This document shows positions 15,899-23,790 of a stretch of 64,000 nt of DNA, piece by piece. A program made the translations under genes and the position numbers. Every line of letters begins with the position of its first letter. Within the stretch, counting starts at the first letter, position 1. The notes under the pieces are model-generated. The model saw nothing but the letters and a program-made list of their open reading frames with translations, searched no databases and was not told where the DNA came from. The stretch is taken from positions 62,001-126,000 of the forward strand of contig DASZTV010000073.1 in the NCBI GenBank assembly GCA_035548125.1, read 5' to 3'. Source of the stretch: DASZTV01 sp035548125. GTDB taxonomy: Bacteria; Actinomycetota; Actinomycetes; JAFAQI01.

Positions 15899-17002
15899 AT
15901 GCGAGTTGTCGTCGCGCCGGACTCCTTCGGCGGCACGTTGTCCGCCGCGGAGGCGGCAGCAGCGTTCGCCGCCGGCTGGCGCGACGTCGCGGCAGGCGAC
16001 GAGCTCGTGCTGCTGCCGGTGTCCGACGGCGGACCGGGCATGGTCACCGCGCTCGCCGCGGCGATCCCTGACTCGCGGCTGCTGGCGGTCGAGGTGCCCG
16101 GTCCGACCGGCGAGGTCCGGCCGCGGGAGCTGCTCGTGACCGGCGAGACGGCGTACGTCGAGTCCGCGCTCGGTTGCGGGCTCGAGGAGCTGCGCGCGCT
16201 CGGCGGCGACGTGCGGACCGCGTCGACGTACGGCGTCGGGGAGCTGATCGCGGCCGCCGCAGCGGTCGAGGGCGTGCGGGCAGTCGTGGTCGGGCTGGGC
16301 GGATCGGGAACCAACGACGGGGGAGCGGGGGTGTGGGCGGCGCTCGGCGCGGAGCCGGCGGACGTCCTGCGCGGCGGCGGGATGGCGCTGCGGGAGCTGG
16401 CCGCGGTCAGCGCGCCGCCGGTTCCCGGCGTCGGGCTCGTCGCGGCGACCGACGTCGACAACCCGCTGCTCGGGCTGTACGGCGCGAGCGCGGTGTACGG
16501 ACCGCAGAAGGGCGCCGACCAGGCGGCGATCATGGCGCTGGACACCGCGCTGGAGCGCTGGGCGGACCTGGTCGAGGCAGCCGTCGGGGCACCTGACCTG
16601 CGCAACCGACCGGGTACCGGCGCGGCGGGAGGGCTCGGCTTCGGCCTGATGGCGCTCGGCGCGGAACGGCAGTCGGGTGCCGACGTGGTGATGACGGCGG
16701 TCGGGTTGGCGGCCGCGATCGAGGGCGCGGACCTGGTGGTGACCGGAGAAGGCCGGTTCGACGCGACGTCGCTGCGCGGCAAGGTGGTCTCGGGGGTCGC
16801 CCAGCGGGCGCAGGCGGCGGGCGTGCCCTGCGTGGTGGCCGCCGGGCAGGCCCGGATCGGCAGCCGGGACGCCGCGGCACACGGGATCGACGAGGTGTGG
16901 GCGGTGGCGGCGGAGCTCGGGTCGGCCGAGGCGGCGCTCTCCGCCGGCGCCGCCGGCGTACGCCGGCTCGCGGCCGCAGTTGCGCGCTCGTGGTCGCGGT
17001 AG
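15899..17002 (+). CDS. glxK: Glycerate kinase (GlxK type)
   Basis: A 367-residue glycerate 2/3-kinase of the GlxK family. The N-terminal APDSFGGTLSAAEAAAAFAAGW and PVSDGGPGM motifs, the central LGGSGTNDGGAG glycine-rich nucleotide loop and the C-terminal TGEGRFDATSLRGKVVSGVAQRA are diagnostic. It phosphorylates glycerate with ATP in glyoxylate or serine-linked carbon use. It sits next to erpA, as its homologue does in M. tuberculosis (Rv2205c beside Rv2204c, from memory), but here both point the same way. Confidence 0.92.
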   Translation: MRVVVAPDSFGGTLSAAEAAAAFAAGWRDVAAGDELVLLPVSDGGPGMVTALAAAIPDSRLLAVEVPGPTGEVRPRELLVTGETAYVESALGCGLEELRALGGDVRTASTYGVGELIAAAAAVEGVRAVVVGLGGSGTNDGGAGVWAALGAEPADVLRGGGMALRELAAVSAPPVPGVGLVAATDVDNPLLGLYGASAVYGPQKGADQAAIMALDTALERWADLVEAAVGAPDLRNRPGTGAAGGLGFGLMALGAERQSGADVVMTAVGLAAAIEGADLVVTGEGRFDATSLRGKVVSGVAQRAQAAGVPCVVAAGQARIGSRDAAAHGIDEVWAVAAELGSAEAALSAGAAGVRRLAAAVARSWSR

Positions 17003-17076
17003 CGACGACCTCAATGGCCAGAGTCCCGCAGAGAGTCACCCGAGCGTGGAACAACGCCGGATCCAGAGTGGTTGCG

Positions 17077-17082
17077 TAAACT
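17077..17082 (+). promoter_or_regulatory. Possible -10 element for erpA
   Basis: TAAACT lies 31 bp upstream of the erpA ATG in a stretch that is otherwise GC-rich. A GAGGAG ribosome-binding site follows close to the ATG. The -35 region is not convincing. This is a weak call based on spacing and AT content. Confidence 0.3.
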
Positions 17083-17113
17083 GGAGCCACCGGCAAACGA
17101 GGAGCGTCATCAG

Positions 17114-17482
17114 ATGACCGTGCAGGACACCAGCACCGAGACCACCGCTGCGACGAGCGACTCCGTGATCCTGTCGGATACGGCTGCGGTCAAGGTCAAG
17201 CACCTGCTCGAGCAGGAGGGTCGCGACGACCTCGCGCTCCGCATCGCCGTGCAGCCCGGCGGCTGCTCCGGCATGCGCTACCAGCTGTTCTTCGACGAGC
17301 GCACGCTCGAGGGCGACACGTTCACCGACTTCGGCGGCGTCAAGGTCGTCGTGGACCGGATGAGCGTTCCGTACCTCGCGGGCGCGACGATCGACTTCGT
17401 GGACACGATCGAGAAGCAGGGCTTCACGATCGACAACCCGAATGCGGCGGGCTCCTGCGCGTGTGGAGACTCGTTCCACTAG
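17114..17482 (+). CDS. erpA: Iron-sulfur cluster insertion protein (A-type carrier, ErpA/IscA-like)
   Basis: A 122-residue A-type Fe-S carrier. The three cluster-binding cysteines are present: C51 in PGGCSGMRYQLFF, and C115 and C117 in GSCACGDSFH. It should deliver Fe-S clusters to target enzymes, which may include the Rieske protein encoded later in the window. The ATG at 17114 has AGGAG upstream and the expected start of the domain; the in-frame extension to 17072 covers the promoter. A good rho-independent terminator follows the stop. Confidence 0.93.
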   Translation: MTVQDTSTETTAATSDSVILSDTAAVKVKHLLEQEGRDDLALRIAVQPGGCSGMRYQLFFDERTLEGDTFTDFGGVKVVVDRMSVPYLAGATIDFVDTIEKQGFTIDNPNAAGSCACGDSFH

Positions 17483-17503
17483 AGCGAAGTCAAAAGCTTG
17501 CTC

Positions 17504-17533
17504 AACGAGGGTCGGCTCAGCCGGCCCTCGTTT
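17504..17533 (+). terminator. Rho-independent terminator after erpA
   Basis: A 12-bp stem pairs AACGAGGGTCGG with CCGGCCCTCGTT (one G-U pair) around a 5-nt loop CTCAG and ends in TTT. It lies 22 bp after the erpA stop. The stem is strong but the T-tract is short. Confidence 0.8.
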
Positions 17534-17554
17534 GCGTTGCCGGCCCTGCGGTTG

Positions 17555-17645
17555 GTAGGTAAGCAAAGCCACTTTGCCCGCGCTGAAATCGGACATATCG
17601 CTGCAAAAGCGACCTACATCGGTGGGCAAAGCCACTTTGCTTCGT
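17555..17645. repeat. Intergenic palindromic repeat, family 2, locus B
   Basis: The locus carries GCAAAGCCACTTTGC twice in direct orientation (17563-17577 and 17627-17641). Each copy is itself a 6-bp-arm palindrome. Between them are a GTAGGT/ACCTAC pair and a small hairpin TCGCT-GCAAA-AGCGA. The right part shares about 23 bp with the family-2 copy at 8212, in opposite orientation. It lies between the erpA terminator and the convergent 82-codon gene. Confidence 0.7.
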
Positions 17646-17659
17646 AAGCGGGCAGCGCA

Positions 17660-17908
17660 CTACCGCAGGTAGTCGGCGAAGGCGTGCTCGGCGTCCTTCA
17701 TGAAGGTCGCCGTCGCCTCGGGGATCGCGATCACCGCGTGACGGCCGGCCTCGGTCAGGTCGATCACCTTGCGGGTGGCGCCGCGGGAGAGCGCAAACGC
17801 CGCCGCCGGGATCGCGCGCGCATCGGCGACCAGGTCGGCCAGGGTGCCGGTGCCGGGTTCGAGCGGCGCGTGGCCGGGGGCCGTCCTGCTTCGCGCGGGC
17901 ATCAACAC
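17660..17908 (-). CDS. Small hypothetical protein
   Basis: An 82-residue reading frame with a basic N-terminus and a body TLADLVADARAIPAAAFALSRGATRKVIDL ending EHAFADYLR. It is mostly helical by composition, with no membrane segment or metal motif. Two starts are possible (GTG 17908 and ATG 17902). It runs divergently from the PfkB kinase and has codon use like its neighbours, so it is probably real. I do not recognise the family. Confidence 0.55.
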   Translation of the reverse strand: MLMPARSRTAPGHAPLEPGTGTLADLVADARAIPAAAFALSRGATRKVIDLTEAGRHAVIAIPEATATFMKDAEHAFADYLR

Positions 17909-17971
17909 AAACCGGACCGTATGGGTGACCCGTCAGTAACGGAAGCCGTACTCATCGGTAGTTTTCTCGCC

Positions 17972-18931
17972 GTGCGTATCGCCGTCACCGGATCCATAGC
18001 CACCGACCACCTGATGACCTACGCGGGCCGGTTCGCCGAGCAGCTGCTGCCCGACCAGCTGGCCTCGCTGTCGGTGTCGTTCCTGGTGGATGACCTGGAC
18101 GTCCGTCGCGGCGGGACGGGCGCCAACATCGCGTTCGGCCTGGGCCTGCTGCGCCAGCAGCCGCTGCTCGTGGGCGCGGTCGGCAGCGACTTCGGGGAGT
18201 ACCGCGACTGGCTCGAGCGCCACGGCGTCGACACCTCCGGCGTCCACGTCTCCGAGACGCGTCACACCGCTCGGTTCGTGTGTACGACGGACACCGACCA
18301 GAACCAGATCGCGTCGTTCTACCCGGGCGCGATGGCCGAAGCGGCCCAGATCGACCTCGGCGCGCTCGGCACGTTGGATCTGGTGCTGATCAGCCCCAAC
18401 GCCCCGGACGCGATGGTGGCGTACTCCGCGTACTGCCGCGAGCACGGCGTGGCGTTCGCGGCGGATCCCTCCCAGCAGCTGGCCTCTCTCGAGGGCGGTC
18501 AGATCCGCTCGCTGCTCGACGGCGCCGAGATCCTGTTTTGCAACGCCTACGAGGCCGCGCTGCTCGAAACCAAGACCGGGATGACGGCTGAGGAGGTGCT
18601 CGCCGCCGTCGGGACCCGGGTCACCACCCAGGGCGCCGACGGGGTCCTGATCGAGCAGGCCGGGCAGGACCAGCTCCGCACGGCGGTCGTCCCCGCGGAG
18701 CGCATCGTCGACCCCACAGGTGTCGGGGATGCCTTCCGGGCCGGGTTCCTGGCCGCTCGGGCGGGCGGGCTGAGCCTCGAACGGGCTGCCCAGCTGGGCG
18801 CGCTGCTCGCCACCTCTTGCCTGGAGAGCCTCGGCCCGCAGGAGTACGCCCTGGACGCCGGTTCGGGCCGCGCCAGGCTCGCCGCGGTGTACGGCGAGGA
18901 CGCTGCCGCCGAGCTCGCGTCCTACCTCTAG
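17972..18931 (+). CDS. PfkB family carbohydrate/nucleoside kinase (AdoK/CbhK-like)
   Basis: A 319-residue ribokinase-fold enzyme. The N-terminal segment is RIAVTGSIATDHLMTYAGRF. DVRRGGTGANIAFGLGLL is the substrate-side glycine motif. VDPTGVGDAFRAGFLA near the C-terminus holds the anion hole and catalytic aspartate. Its position next to erpA and ctaC matches M. tuberculosis Rv2202c, which has been characterised as an unusual adenosine kinase. Adenosine is therefore a reasonable but unproven substrate. The GTG at 17972 begins directly at the first beta strand; the longer in-frame extension overlaps the opposite-strand gene. Confidence 0.85.
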   Translation: MRIAVTGSIATDHLMTYAGRFAEQLLPDQLASLSVSFLVDDLDVRRGGTGANIAFGLGLLRQQPLLVGAVGSDFGEYRDWLERHGVDTSGVHVSETRHTARFVCTTDTDQNQIASFYPGAMAEAAQIDLGALGTLDLVLISPNAPDAMVAYSAYCREHGVAFAADPSQQLASLEGGQIRSLLDGAEILFCNAYEAALLETKTGMTAEEVLAAVGTRVTTQGADGVLIEQAGQDQLRTAVVPAERIVDPTGVGDAFRAGFLAARAGGLSLERAAQLGALLATSCLESLGPQEYALDAGSGRARLAAVYGEDAAAELASYL

Positions 18932-19031
18932 CCCGCTCGGACGCCGACGGGTGGCCACGCTGCGCCCCCGCGTGGTGCGACACGCCGCCCCTGCGTGCAG
19001 GAGCGCACGGGCGCTGCGTTAAGTTTTCACC

Positions 19032-19856
19032 GTGCTCCGACGCTCAGCCCGCGTAGCTCGACTCGCCGCGATTCCCGCCGTGATGCTCCTGGCGAGCGGG
19101 TGCACGGGCACCGCCGCCAAGTGGGAGCGAGGTGGCTGGCCCGAGCCCGTGACCAAGCAGGGTCGCGACGCGCTGCACCTGTGGCAGGGCGCGCTGGTGG
19201 CCTCGCTGGTCGTCGGCGGGATCGTGCTCGTGATGATCGTCGGCGCGGCGATCCTGTTCCGCCGCCGTTCCGAGGACCAGGTCCCGCGCCAGGTGCGCTA
19301 CAACCTGCCGATCGAGGTCCTCTACACGTTCATCCCGGTCGTCGTGGTGTCCGTTTTGTTCTATTTCACGGCCATCGGCGAGACCAACGAGGACAAGATC
19401 AACGACAAGCCGGCGCTCCAGATGGGCGTGGTCGGCTTCCAGTGGTCGTGGCAGTTCAACTACCTCGAGGACGGGCTGTCGATCACCGGCCGGCCCGGAG
19501 AGCCACCGCAGATGGTGGTGCCGGTCGGCGAGCAGATCCACTTCTTCCTGACCTCGCCGGACGTCATCCACTCGTTCTGGGTGGTGCCGTTCCTGTTCAA
19601 GCGCGACGTGATCCCGGGGCACCCCAACGAGTTCGAGGTGACGGTGACCTCGCCGGGGACCTTCCAGGGCCGCTGTGCGGAGTACTGCGGCGTCGACCAC
19701 GACCGGATGTTGTTCACGGTGAAGGCGGTCTCGAAGACCGACTACGCGGCGTGGCTGGCGAAGGCTAAGGCGGAGGCCGCCGCGGGTACCAACGACCAGT
19801 ACACGATCTACACGGGGCCAACCAAGGGTCAGAAGGCGAAGGGCTACCTCTCGTGA
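19032..19856 (+). CDS. ctaC: Cytochrome c oxidase subunit II
   Basis: A 274-residue lipoprotein subunit of the aa3 oxidase. The signal peptide ends in the lipobox LLASGC (C24). Two membrane helices follow, then the extracellular CuA domain with the binding motif GRCAEYCGVDHDRM; the upstream CuA histidine is in DVIHSFW. It accepts electrons from the QcrC cytochrome c in the actinobacterial bcc-aa3 supercomplex. The stop overlaps the ctaD start by 4 bp (GTGA), so the two are translationally coupled. Confidence 0.96.
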   Translation: MLRRSARVARLAAIPAVMLLASGCTGTAAKWERGGWPEPVTKQGRDALHLWQGALVASLVVGGIVLVMIVGAAILFRRRSEDQVPRQVRYNLPIEVLYTFIPVVVVSVLFYFTAIGETNEDKINDKPALQMGVVGFQWSWQFNYLEDGLSITGRPGEPPQMVVPVGEQIHFFLTSPDVIHSFWVVPFLFKRDVIPGHPNEFEVTVTSPGTFQGRCAEYCGVDHDRMLFTVKAVSKTDYAAWLAKAKAEAAAGTNDQYTIYTGPTKGQKAKGYLS

Positions 19857-21547
19857 CTGCCGTCGAACCTGTCCCGGCGACTCGGCTGCGGCCGCAGCGG
19901 GTCCACGTCGTACCCGGCAGCCGGGTGGTCCGCTGGATCACCAGCACCGACCACAAGGTGATCGGGCTGCTCTACCTGACGACGTCGTTCGTGTTCTTCA
20001 TCGTCGGCGGGATCATGGCCGAGCTGATGCGCACCGAGCTCGCGCGGCCCGGCGACCAGTTCCTCAGCCCGGAGACCTACGACCAGCTGTTCACGATCCA
20101 CGGCACGATCATGCTGCTGTTCTTCGCGACGCCGCTGTTCGTGGGATTCGCCAACGTGATCATGCCGCTCCAGATCGGTGCGCCCGACGTCGCCTTCCCG
20201 CGGCTGAACATGTTCAGCTACTGGCTGTTCCTGTTCGGCGGCCTGATCATGATGTCCGGCTTCCTCACACCGGGTGGTGCGGCCGACTTCGGCTGGTTCG
20301 CCTATGCGCCGCTGTCCAACGCGATCCATTCGCCCGGGCCCGGCGCAGACCTGTGGATCATGGGCCTCGCGCTGTCCGGGTTCGGCACGATCCTAGGCGG
20401 CGTCAACTTCATCACCACGATCATCTGCCTGCGCGCTCCCGGCATGACGATGTTCCGGATGCCGATCTTCACGTGGAACATCCTGTTCACGTCGATCCTG
20501 GTGCTGGTCGCGTTCCCGCCGCTCGCTGCCGCGCTGTTCGCCCTCGAGGCAGACCGGAAGTTCGGGGCGCATGTCTTCGACGCCAGCAACGGCGGCGCGG
20601 TGCTGTGGCAGCACCTGTTCTGGTTCTTCGGTCACCCCGAGGTCTACATCGTCGCGCTGCCCTTCTTCGGCATCATCTCCGAGGTCATCCCGGTCTTCAG
20701 CCGAAAACCGCTGTTCGGCTACAAGGGCCTGGTCTTCGCGACGATGTCGATCTCCGGCCTGTCCATCACGGTGTGGGCGCACCACATGTTCGCCACCGGC
20801 GCCGTACTGCTGCCGTTCTTCTCGCTGCTGAGCTTCCTGATCGCCGTACCGACGGGTGTGAAGTTCTTCAACTGGATCGGCACGATGTGGCGCGGTGCGA
20901 TCGCGTTCGACACCGCCATGCTGTTCTCGATCGGCTTCCTGATCACGTTCTTGCTCGGCGGGCTCACCGGTGTGATGCTGGCCTCACCGCCGATCGACTT
21001 CCACGTGTCCGACTCCTACTTCGTCGTCGCGCACTTCCACTACGTGCTGTTCGGCACGGTGGTGTTCGCGATGTTCTCCGGGTTCTACTACTGGTGGCCG
21101 AAGATGACCGGCACGATGCTGGACGAACGGCTCGGCAAGATCCACTTCTGGTCGCTGTTCGTCGGTTTCCACACGACCTTCCTGGTCCAGCACTGGCTGG
21201 GCGTGGAAGGCATGCCACGCCGCTACGCCGACTATCTGCCGAGCGACGGCTGGACGACGCTGAACGAGGTGTCGACGATCGGGGCGTACATCCTCGGGTT
21301 GTCGATGATCCCGTTCATGTACAACGCGTGGCGCAGCTGGGCCGGCAAGAACGAGCGGGTGGTCGGCGACGACCCGTGGGGCTACGGCAACTCGCTGGAG
21401 TGGGCCACGTCGTGCCCGCCGCCGCGGCACAACTTCACCTCGGTCCCGCGGATCCGTTCCGAGCGTCCGGCGTTCGACCTGCACTACCCGCACCTTGCCG
21501 GGGTGGCCGAGCAGCACTCGCTCCCGGTTGAGTCGGCAGGGGCGTAG
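19853..21547 (+). CDS. ctaD: Cytochrome c oxidase subunit I
   Basis: The 564-residue catalytic subunit with 12 predicted helices. The haem and CuB ligands are recognisable: the low-spin haem His in TIHGTIMLLFF, the CuB/Tyr cross-link motif GHPEVYIVALP, the WAHHMF His pair and VAHFHYVLFG. It reduces oxygen to water and pumps protons. It is translationally coupled to ctaC and followed after 2 bp by ctaF. The C-terminal EWATSCPPPRHNF is typical of actinobacterial CtaD. Confidence 0.97.
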   Translation: MTAVEPVPATRLRPQRVHVVPGSRVVRWITSTDHKVIGLLYLTTSFVFFIVGGIMAELMRTELARPGDQFLSPETYDQLFTIHGTIMLLFFATPLFVGFANVIMPLQIGAPDVAFPRLNMFSYWLFLFGGLIMMSGFLTPGGAADFGWFAYAPLSNAIHSPGPGADLWIMGLALSGFGTILGGVNFITTIICLRAPGMTMFRMPIFTWNILFTSILVLVAFPPLAAALFALEADRKFGAHVFDASNGGAVLWQHLFWFFGHPEVYIVALPFFGIISEVIPVFSRKPLFGYKGLVFATMSISGLSITVWAHHMFATGAVLLPFFSLLSFLIAVPTGVKFFNWIGTMWRGAIAFDTAMLFSIGFLITFLLGGLTGVMLASPPIDFHVSDSYFVVAHFHYVLFGTVVFAMFSGFYYWWPKMTGTMLDERLGKIHFWSLFVGFHTTFLVQHWLGVEGMPRRYADYLPSDGWTTLNEVSTIGAYILGLSMIPFMYNAWRSWAGKNERVVGDDPWGYGNSLEWATSCPPPRHNFTSVPRIRSERPAFDLHYPHLAGVAEQHSLPVESAGA

Positions 21548-21549
21548 GC

Positions 21550-21939
21550 ATGAAGGTCGAGGGCTACCTCTTCGCGTTCATCGCGGTGTTCCTGCTGGGT
21601 GCGGACATCGTCTACTGGTTCGCCTCGCACGACCCGGCGGGCACGACGGCGTTGGCGCTGGGCGTCTGCCTCGGCGTACTCGTCGCGACGTACATGTTCA
21701 TGACCGGCCGGCGCATCGACCAGCGCCTGGAGGACATGGACGACGCCGAGATCGCCGACGGTGCCGGGGAGATCGGCTTCTTCAGCCCGTACAGCTGGGC
21801 GCCACTGTGGTGCGCGGGCTCGGCGGCGGTGATCTTCGCAGGTGTGGTGTTCGGCTGGTGGATGGTCTTCCTGGGGGCGGCGTTCGCCGTACCGGCCGTG
21901 GGCTCGATGCTGTTCGAGTACTACGCCGACGAAGCCTGA
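21550..21939 (+). CDS. ctaF: Cytochrome c oxidase subunit IV (actinobacterial type)
   Basis: A 129-residue membrane protein with four predicted helices. It starts MKVEGYLFAFIAVFLLGADIVYWFAS and contains EIGFFSPYSWAPLWCAG, both characteristic of the actinobacterial CtaF subunit. It stabilises the aa3 oxidase and is required for its assembly in relatives. It follows ctaD by 2 bp and completes the ctaC-ctaD-ctaF unit. Confidence 0.95.
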   Translation: MKVEGYLFAFIAVFLLGADIVYWFASHDPAGTTALALGVCLGVLVATYMFMTGRRIDQRLEDMDDAEIADGAGEIGFFSPYSWAPLWCAGSAAVIFAGVVFGWWMVFLGAAFAVPAVGSMLFEYYADEA

Positions 21940-22042
21940 CGAGCTAGGCCTGAGCGGCTCGGCAGCGCAGCAGCCACCGCGCTACCGCGGCAAGCACTAC
22001 GTCGCGGCCTGACCCAGACCTGACGCGCGACGAAGCGCGGGG

Positions 22043-22246
22043 TTACTCGGACGCGGCTTGCGCCTCGAACCGGCGCCATGCCGACGGGATGCCGGTCGAG
22101 GCTTCCTGCCAGATCGGGTCGCCGCTCGGACGCTCGGCGCTGTTGATCGCGAGGGAGTCCGGCGCTGCGGTGCTGACCAGGTCACAGAGCAGGGTCAGCG
22201 GGATGCCGTCGGCGAGCAGGCGCATGACCGGAGAGGTGGTCTCCAT
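22043..22246 (-). CDS. Small conserved actinobacterial protein
   Basis: A 67-residue protein beginning METTSPVMRLLADGIPLTLLCDL. I recall near-identical N-termini in short hypothetical proteins of many actinomycetes, with no assigned function. The rest is hydrophilic and ends WRRFEAQAASE. The ATG at 22246 is chosen over the longer frame because a GAGGGG stretch precedes it and the conserved text starts there. An inverted repeat at 22294-22327 lies in its upstream region. Confidence 0.7.
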   Translation of the reverse strand: METTSPVMRLLADGIPLTLLCDLVSTAAPDSLAINSAERPSGDPIWQEASTGIPSAWRRFEAQAASE

Positions 22247-22293
22247 CGCAGCCCCCTCGTGCTCCGTCGGGTGTTCAGTCGTGAAGAATGACA

Positions 22294-22327
22294 CAAGTGT
22301 GATTCGACGGAAATCGTCCCACACTTG
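22294..22327 (-). promoter_or_regulatory. Inverted repeat upstream of the 67-residue gene (possible operator)
   Basis: CAAGTGTG (22294-22301) and CACACTTG (22320-22327) form a perfect 8-bp inverted repeat with an 18-bp spacer, 48 bp before the small gene start. The region is more AT-rich than its surroundings, so it is probably promoter DNA. No regulator is implied by the sequence itself. Confidence 0.4.
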
Positions 22328-22479
22328 AGCGCCAATCGAGCGGCAACGCCCCCTAGGCCAAACGGGTACGCCGGATTTTCCCGAAGTGGCACTCGACCCC
22401 TCTCCGAGCGCGTCGTTTGTCCGATTCGCCAGCCTGATCGGGGGCTTCGTGTGCTGCTTCGGTGCGGGAAACTGGGCGG

Positions 22480-22911
22480 GTGGCCGGGGATCTGCGGGTG
22501 AACGCCCGACTGACCATCCCCGCTGCCGAGCTCAGCTGGCGGTTTTCCCGCTCCTCCGGGCCGGGTGGGCAGTCGGTGAACACCAGCGACAGCCGCGCCG
22601 AGCTGTCCTTCGACGTGGCGGGCTCGCCCACGCTGGGCGCGACGTATCGGCAGCGCGCCCTGGAGCGGCTCAGCGGGCGCCTGGTGGACGGCGTACTCAC
22701 CGTCAGCGCCCAGGCCGAGCGCTCCCAGCTGCAGAACCGAGAGGCCGCGCTGGCGCGGCTGGGGGAGCTCCTGGCGGAGGCGGTTGCGCCACCCCCGCCG
22801 CCGCGGCGGCCGACCAAGCCGACCAGGGCCGCCAAGCAGCGCCGGCTGGAGGCCAAGAAGCAGCGCGGCCAGACCAAGCAGCAACGCCGCCGCCCACCCC
22901 CCGACGACTGA
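22480..22911 (+). CDS. arfB: ArfB-type peptidyl-tRNA hydrolase / release-factor-like protein
   Basis: A 143-residue class-I release-factor catalytic domain without codon-recognition domains. The GGQ motif is present in SRSSGPGGQSVNTSDSRAEL. The C-terminus is a strongly basic tail (PTKPTRAAKQRRLEAKKQR), as in ArfB/YaeJ proteins, where it enters the empty mRNA channel of stalled ribosomes. It hydrolyses peptidyl-tRNA to rescue non-stop ribosomes. The GTG at 22480 puts the domain at the expected position; GTG 22462 is an alternative. A family-1 palindrome starts 5 bp after the stop. Confidence 0.88.
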   Translation: MAGDLRVNARLTIPAAELSWRFSRSSGPGGQSVNTSDSRAELSFDVAGSPTLGATYRQRALERLSGRLVDGVLTVSAQAERSQLQNREAALARLGELLAEAVAPPPPPRRPTKPTRAAKQRRLEAKKQRGQTKQQRRRPPPDD

Positions 22912-22916
22912 TTCCA

Positions 22917-22980
22917 ACGCGATCTTGCACTTTTCAACGTTGCTGAGGCCGATTTGACGTTGAAAAGTGCAAGATCGCGT
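22917..22980. repeat. Intergenic palindrome, family 1, copy 1
   Basis: The perfect 24-bp arms are 22917-22940 and 22957-22980, with a 16-nt loop containing GAGGCCGATTT. The arm includes GATCTTGCACTTTTCAAC. It follows the arfB stop by 5 bp and precedes the hydrolase start by 17 bp. Copies 2 and 3 are at 23723 and 49270. Confidence 0.9.
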
Positions 22981-22997
22981 GTGTCTAGGGTTGCGGC

Positions 22998-23720
22998 ATG
23001 GCAGATGAGGTCCTGATCGACGGGCGGCGGGTCTCGTTGTCGCGTATCGGGGAAGGCCCGCCGCTGGTCTGCCTGCCCGGGGGTCCCGGCTTCCCGGGCG
23101 CGCATCTCGGTGAGCTTGGTGGCGTGACGCGCAGTCGTACCTTGCTGCGTCTCGACTGGCGCGGCGCCGGCGACTCGGAGGCGCCGGCTGACGGCCGCCA
23201 CGGCGTCGCGGACTACGTTGCCGACCTTGCCGCGGTCCAGGACCGCCTGGGGCTTGCCAGGATGGACCTGTTCGGGCACTCCTTCGGTGGCATCGCCGCG
23301 GCGACGTACGCCGCACACCATCCCGAGCGCGTCGCCCGGCTGGTCCTCGACGGGACGCCCGACCGGCTCGACGACGGCCGTACGCCGTCCGGCGGGGCGC
23401 CGGGCTACTTCGCGACATGGGACGACGCGGCGCAGGGCTACCTCGAGGGCATCATGGCGACGCTGTACTCACCGGCTGCGGAGTGGTTTCAGGCCAATGA
23501 GTTCGCCGCGTGTGACCTCCGCCCGCTGCTCCCACAGATCCAAGCGCCGACCTTCGTCCTCACAGGGGATCAGGACTGGGCGGCGGGGACCGAACGCGCG
23601 ACGGAGATGGCGAGGGCGATCCCGAATGGCCGCGCCGCCGCGATCGCCGGCGCCGGCCACTTCGCCTGGTACGAGCAGCCGGATGCCTACGCCCGCGCGG
23701 TCCTCGACTTCCTGGCCTAA
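22998..23720 (+). CDS. Alpha/beta hydrolase
   Basis: A 240-residue alpha/beta-hydrolase. The nucleophile elbow GHSFGG, an oxyanion-region CLPGGPGFPG near the N-terminus, the acid residue in LTGDQDWAAG and the histidine in AGAGHFAWYEQP give a complete Ser-Asp-His triad. The CLPGGPG start resembles proline iminopeptidase-like members, but the substrate is unknown. It is flanked on both sides by family-1 palindromes and may be an accessory insertion: the hairpins at each end are nearly identical. Confidence 0.85.
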   Translation: MADEVLIDGRRVSLSRIGEGPPLVCLPGGPGFPGAHLGELGGVTRSRTLLRLDWRGAGDSEAPADGRHGVADYVADLAAVQDRLGLARMDLFGHSFGGIAAATYAAHHPERVARLVLDGTPDRLDDGRTPSGGAPGYFATWDDAAQGYLEGIMATLYSPAAEWFQANEFAACDLRPLLPQIQAPTFVLTGDQDWAAGTERATEMARAIPNGRAAAIAGAGHFAWYEQPDAYARAVLDFLA

Positions 23721-23722
23721 CC

Positions 23723-23790
23723 AAACGCGATCTTGCACTTTTCAACGTCGCCGAGGCCGATTTGACGTTGAAAAGTGCAAGATCGCGTTT
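23723..23790. repeat. Intergenic palindrome, family 1, copy 2
   Basis: The perfect 27-bp arms are 23723-23749 and 23764-23790, with a 14-nt loop GCCGAGGCCGATTT. It fills the gap between two convergent genes: hydrolase stop 23720 and acyltransferase stop codon 23790-23792, whose last base is in the right arm. Both transcripts would end in the same hairpin followed by T residues, so a bidirectional terminator is likely. Confidence 0.92.

Noticed and set aside
22917..23790. Insertion sequence bounded by the two family-1 palindromes
   Set aside because: The enclosed gene is an alpha/beta hydrolase, not a transposase, and no target-site duplication was seen. A cassette origin remains only a possibility.
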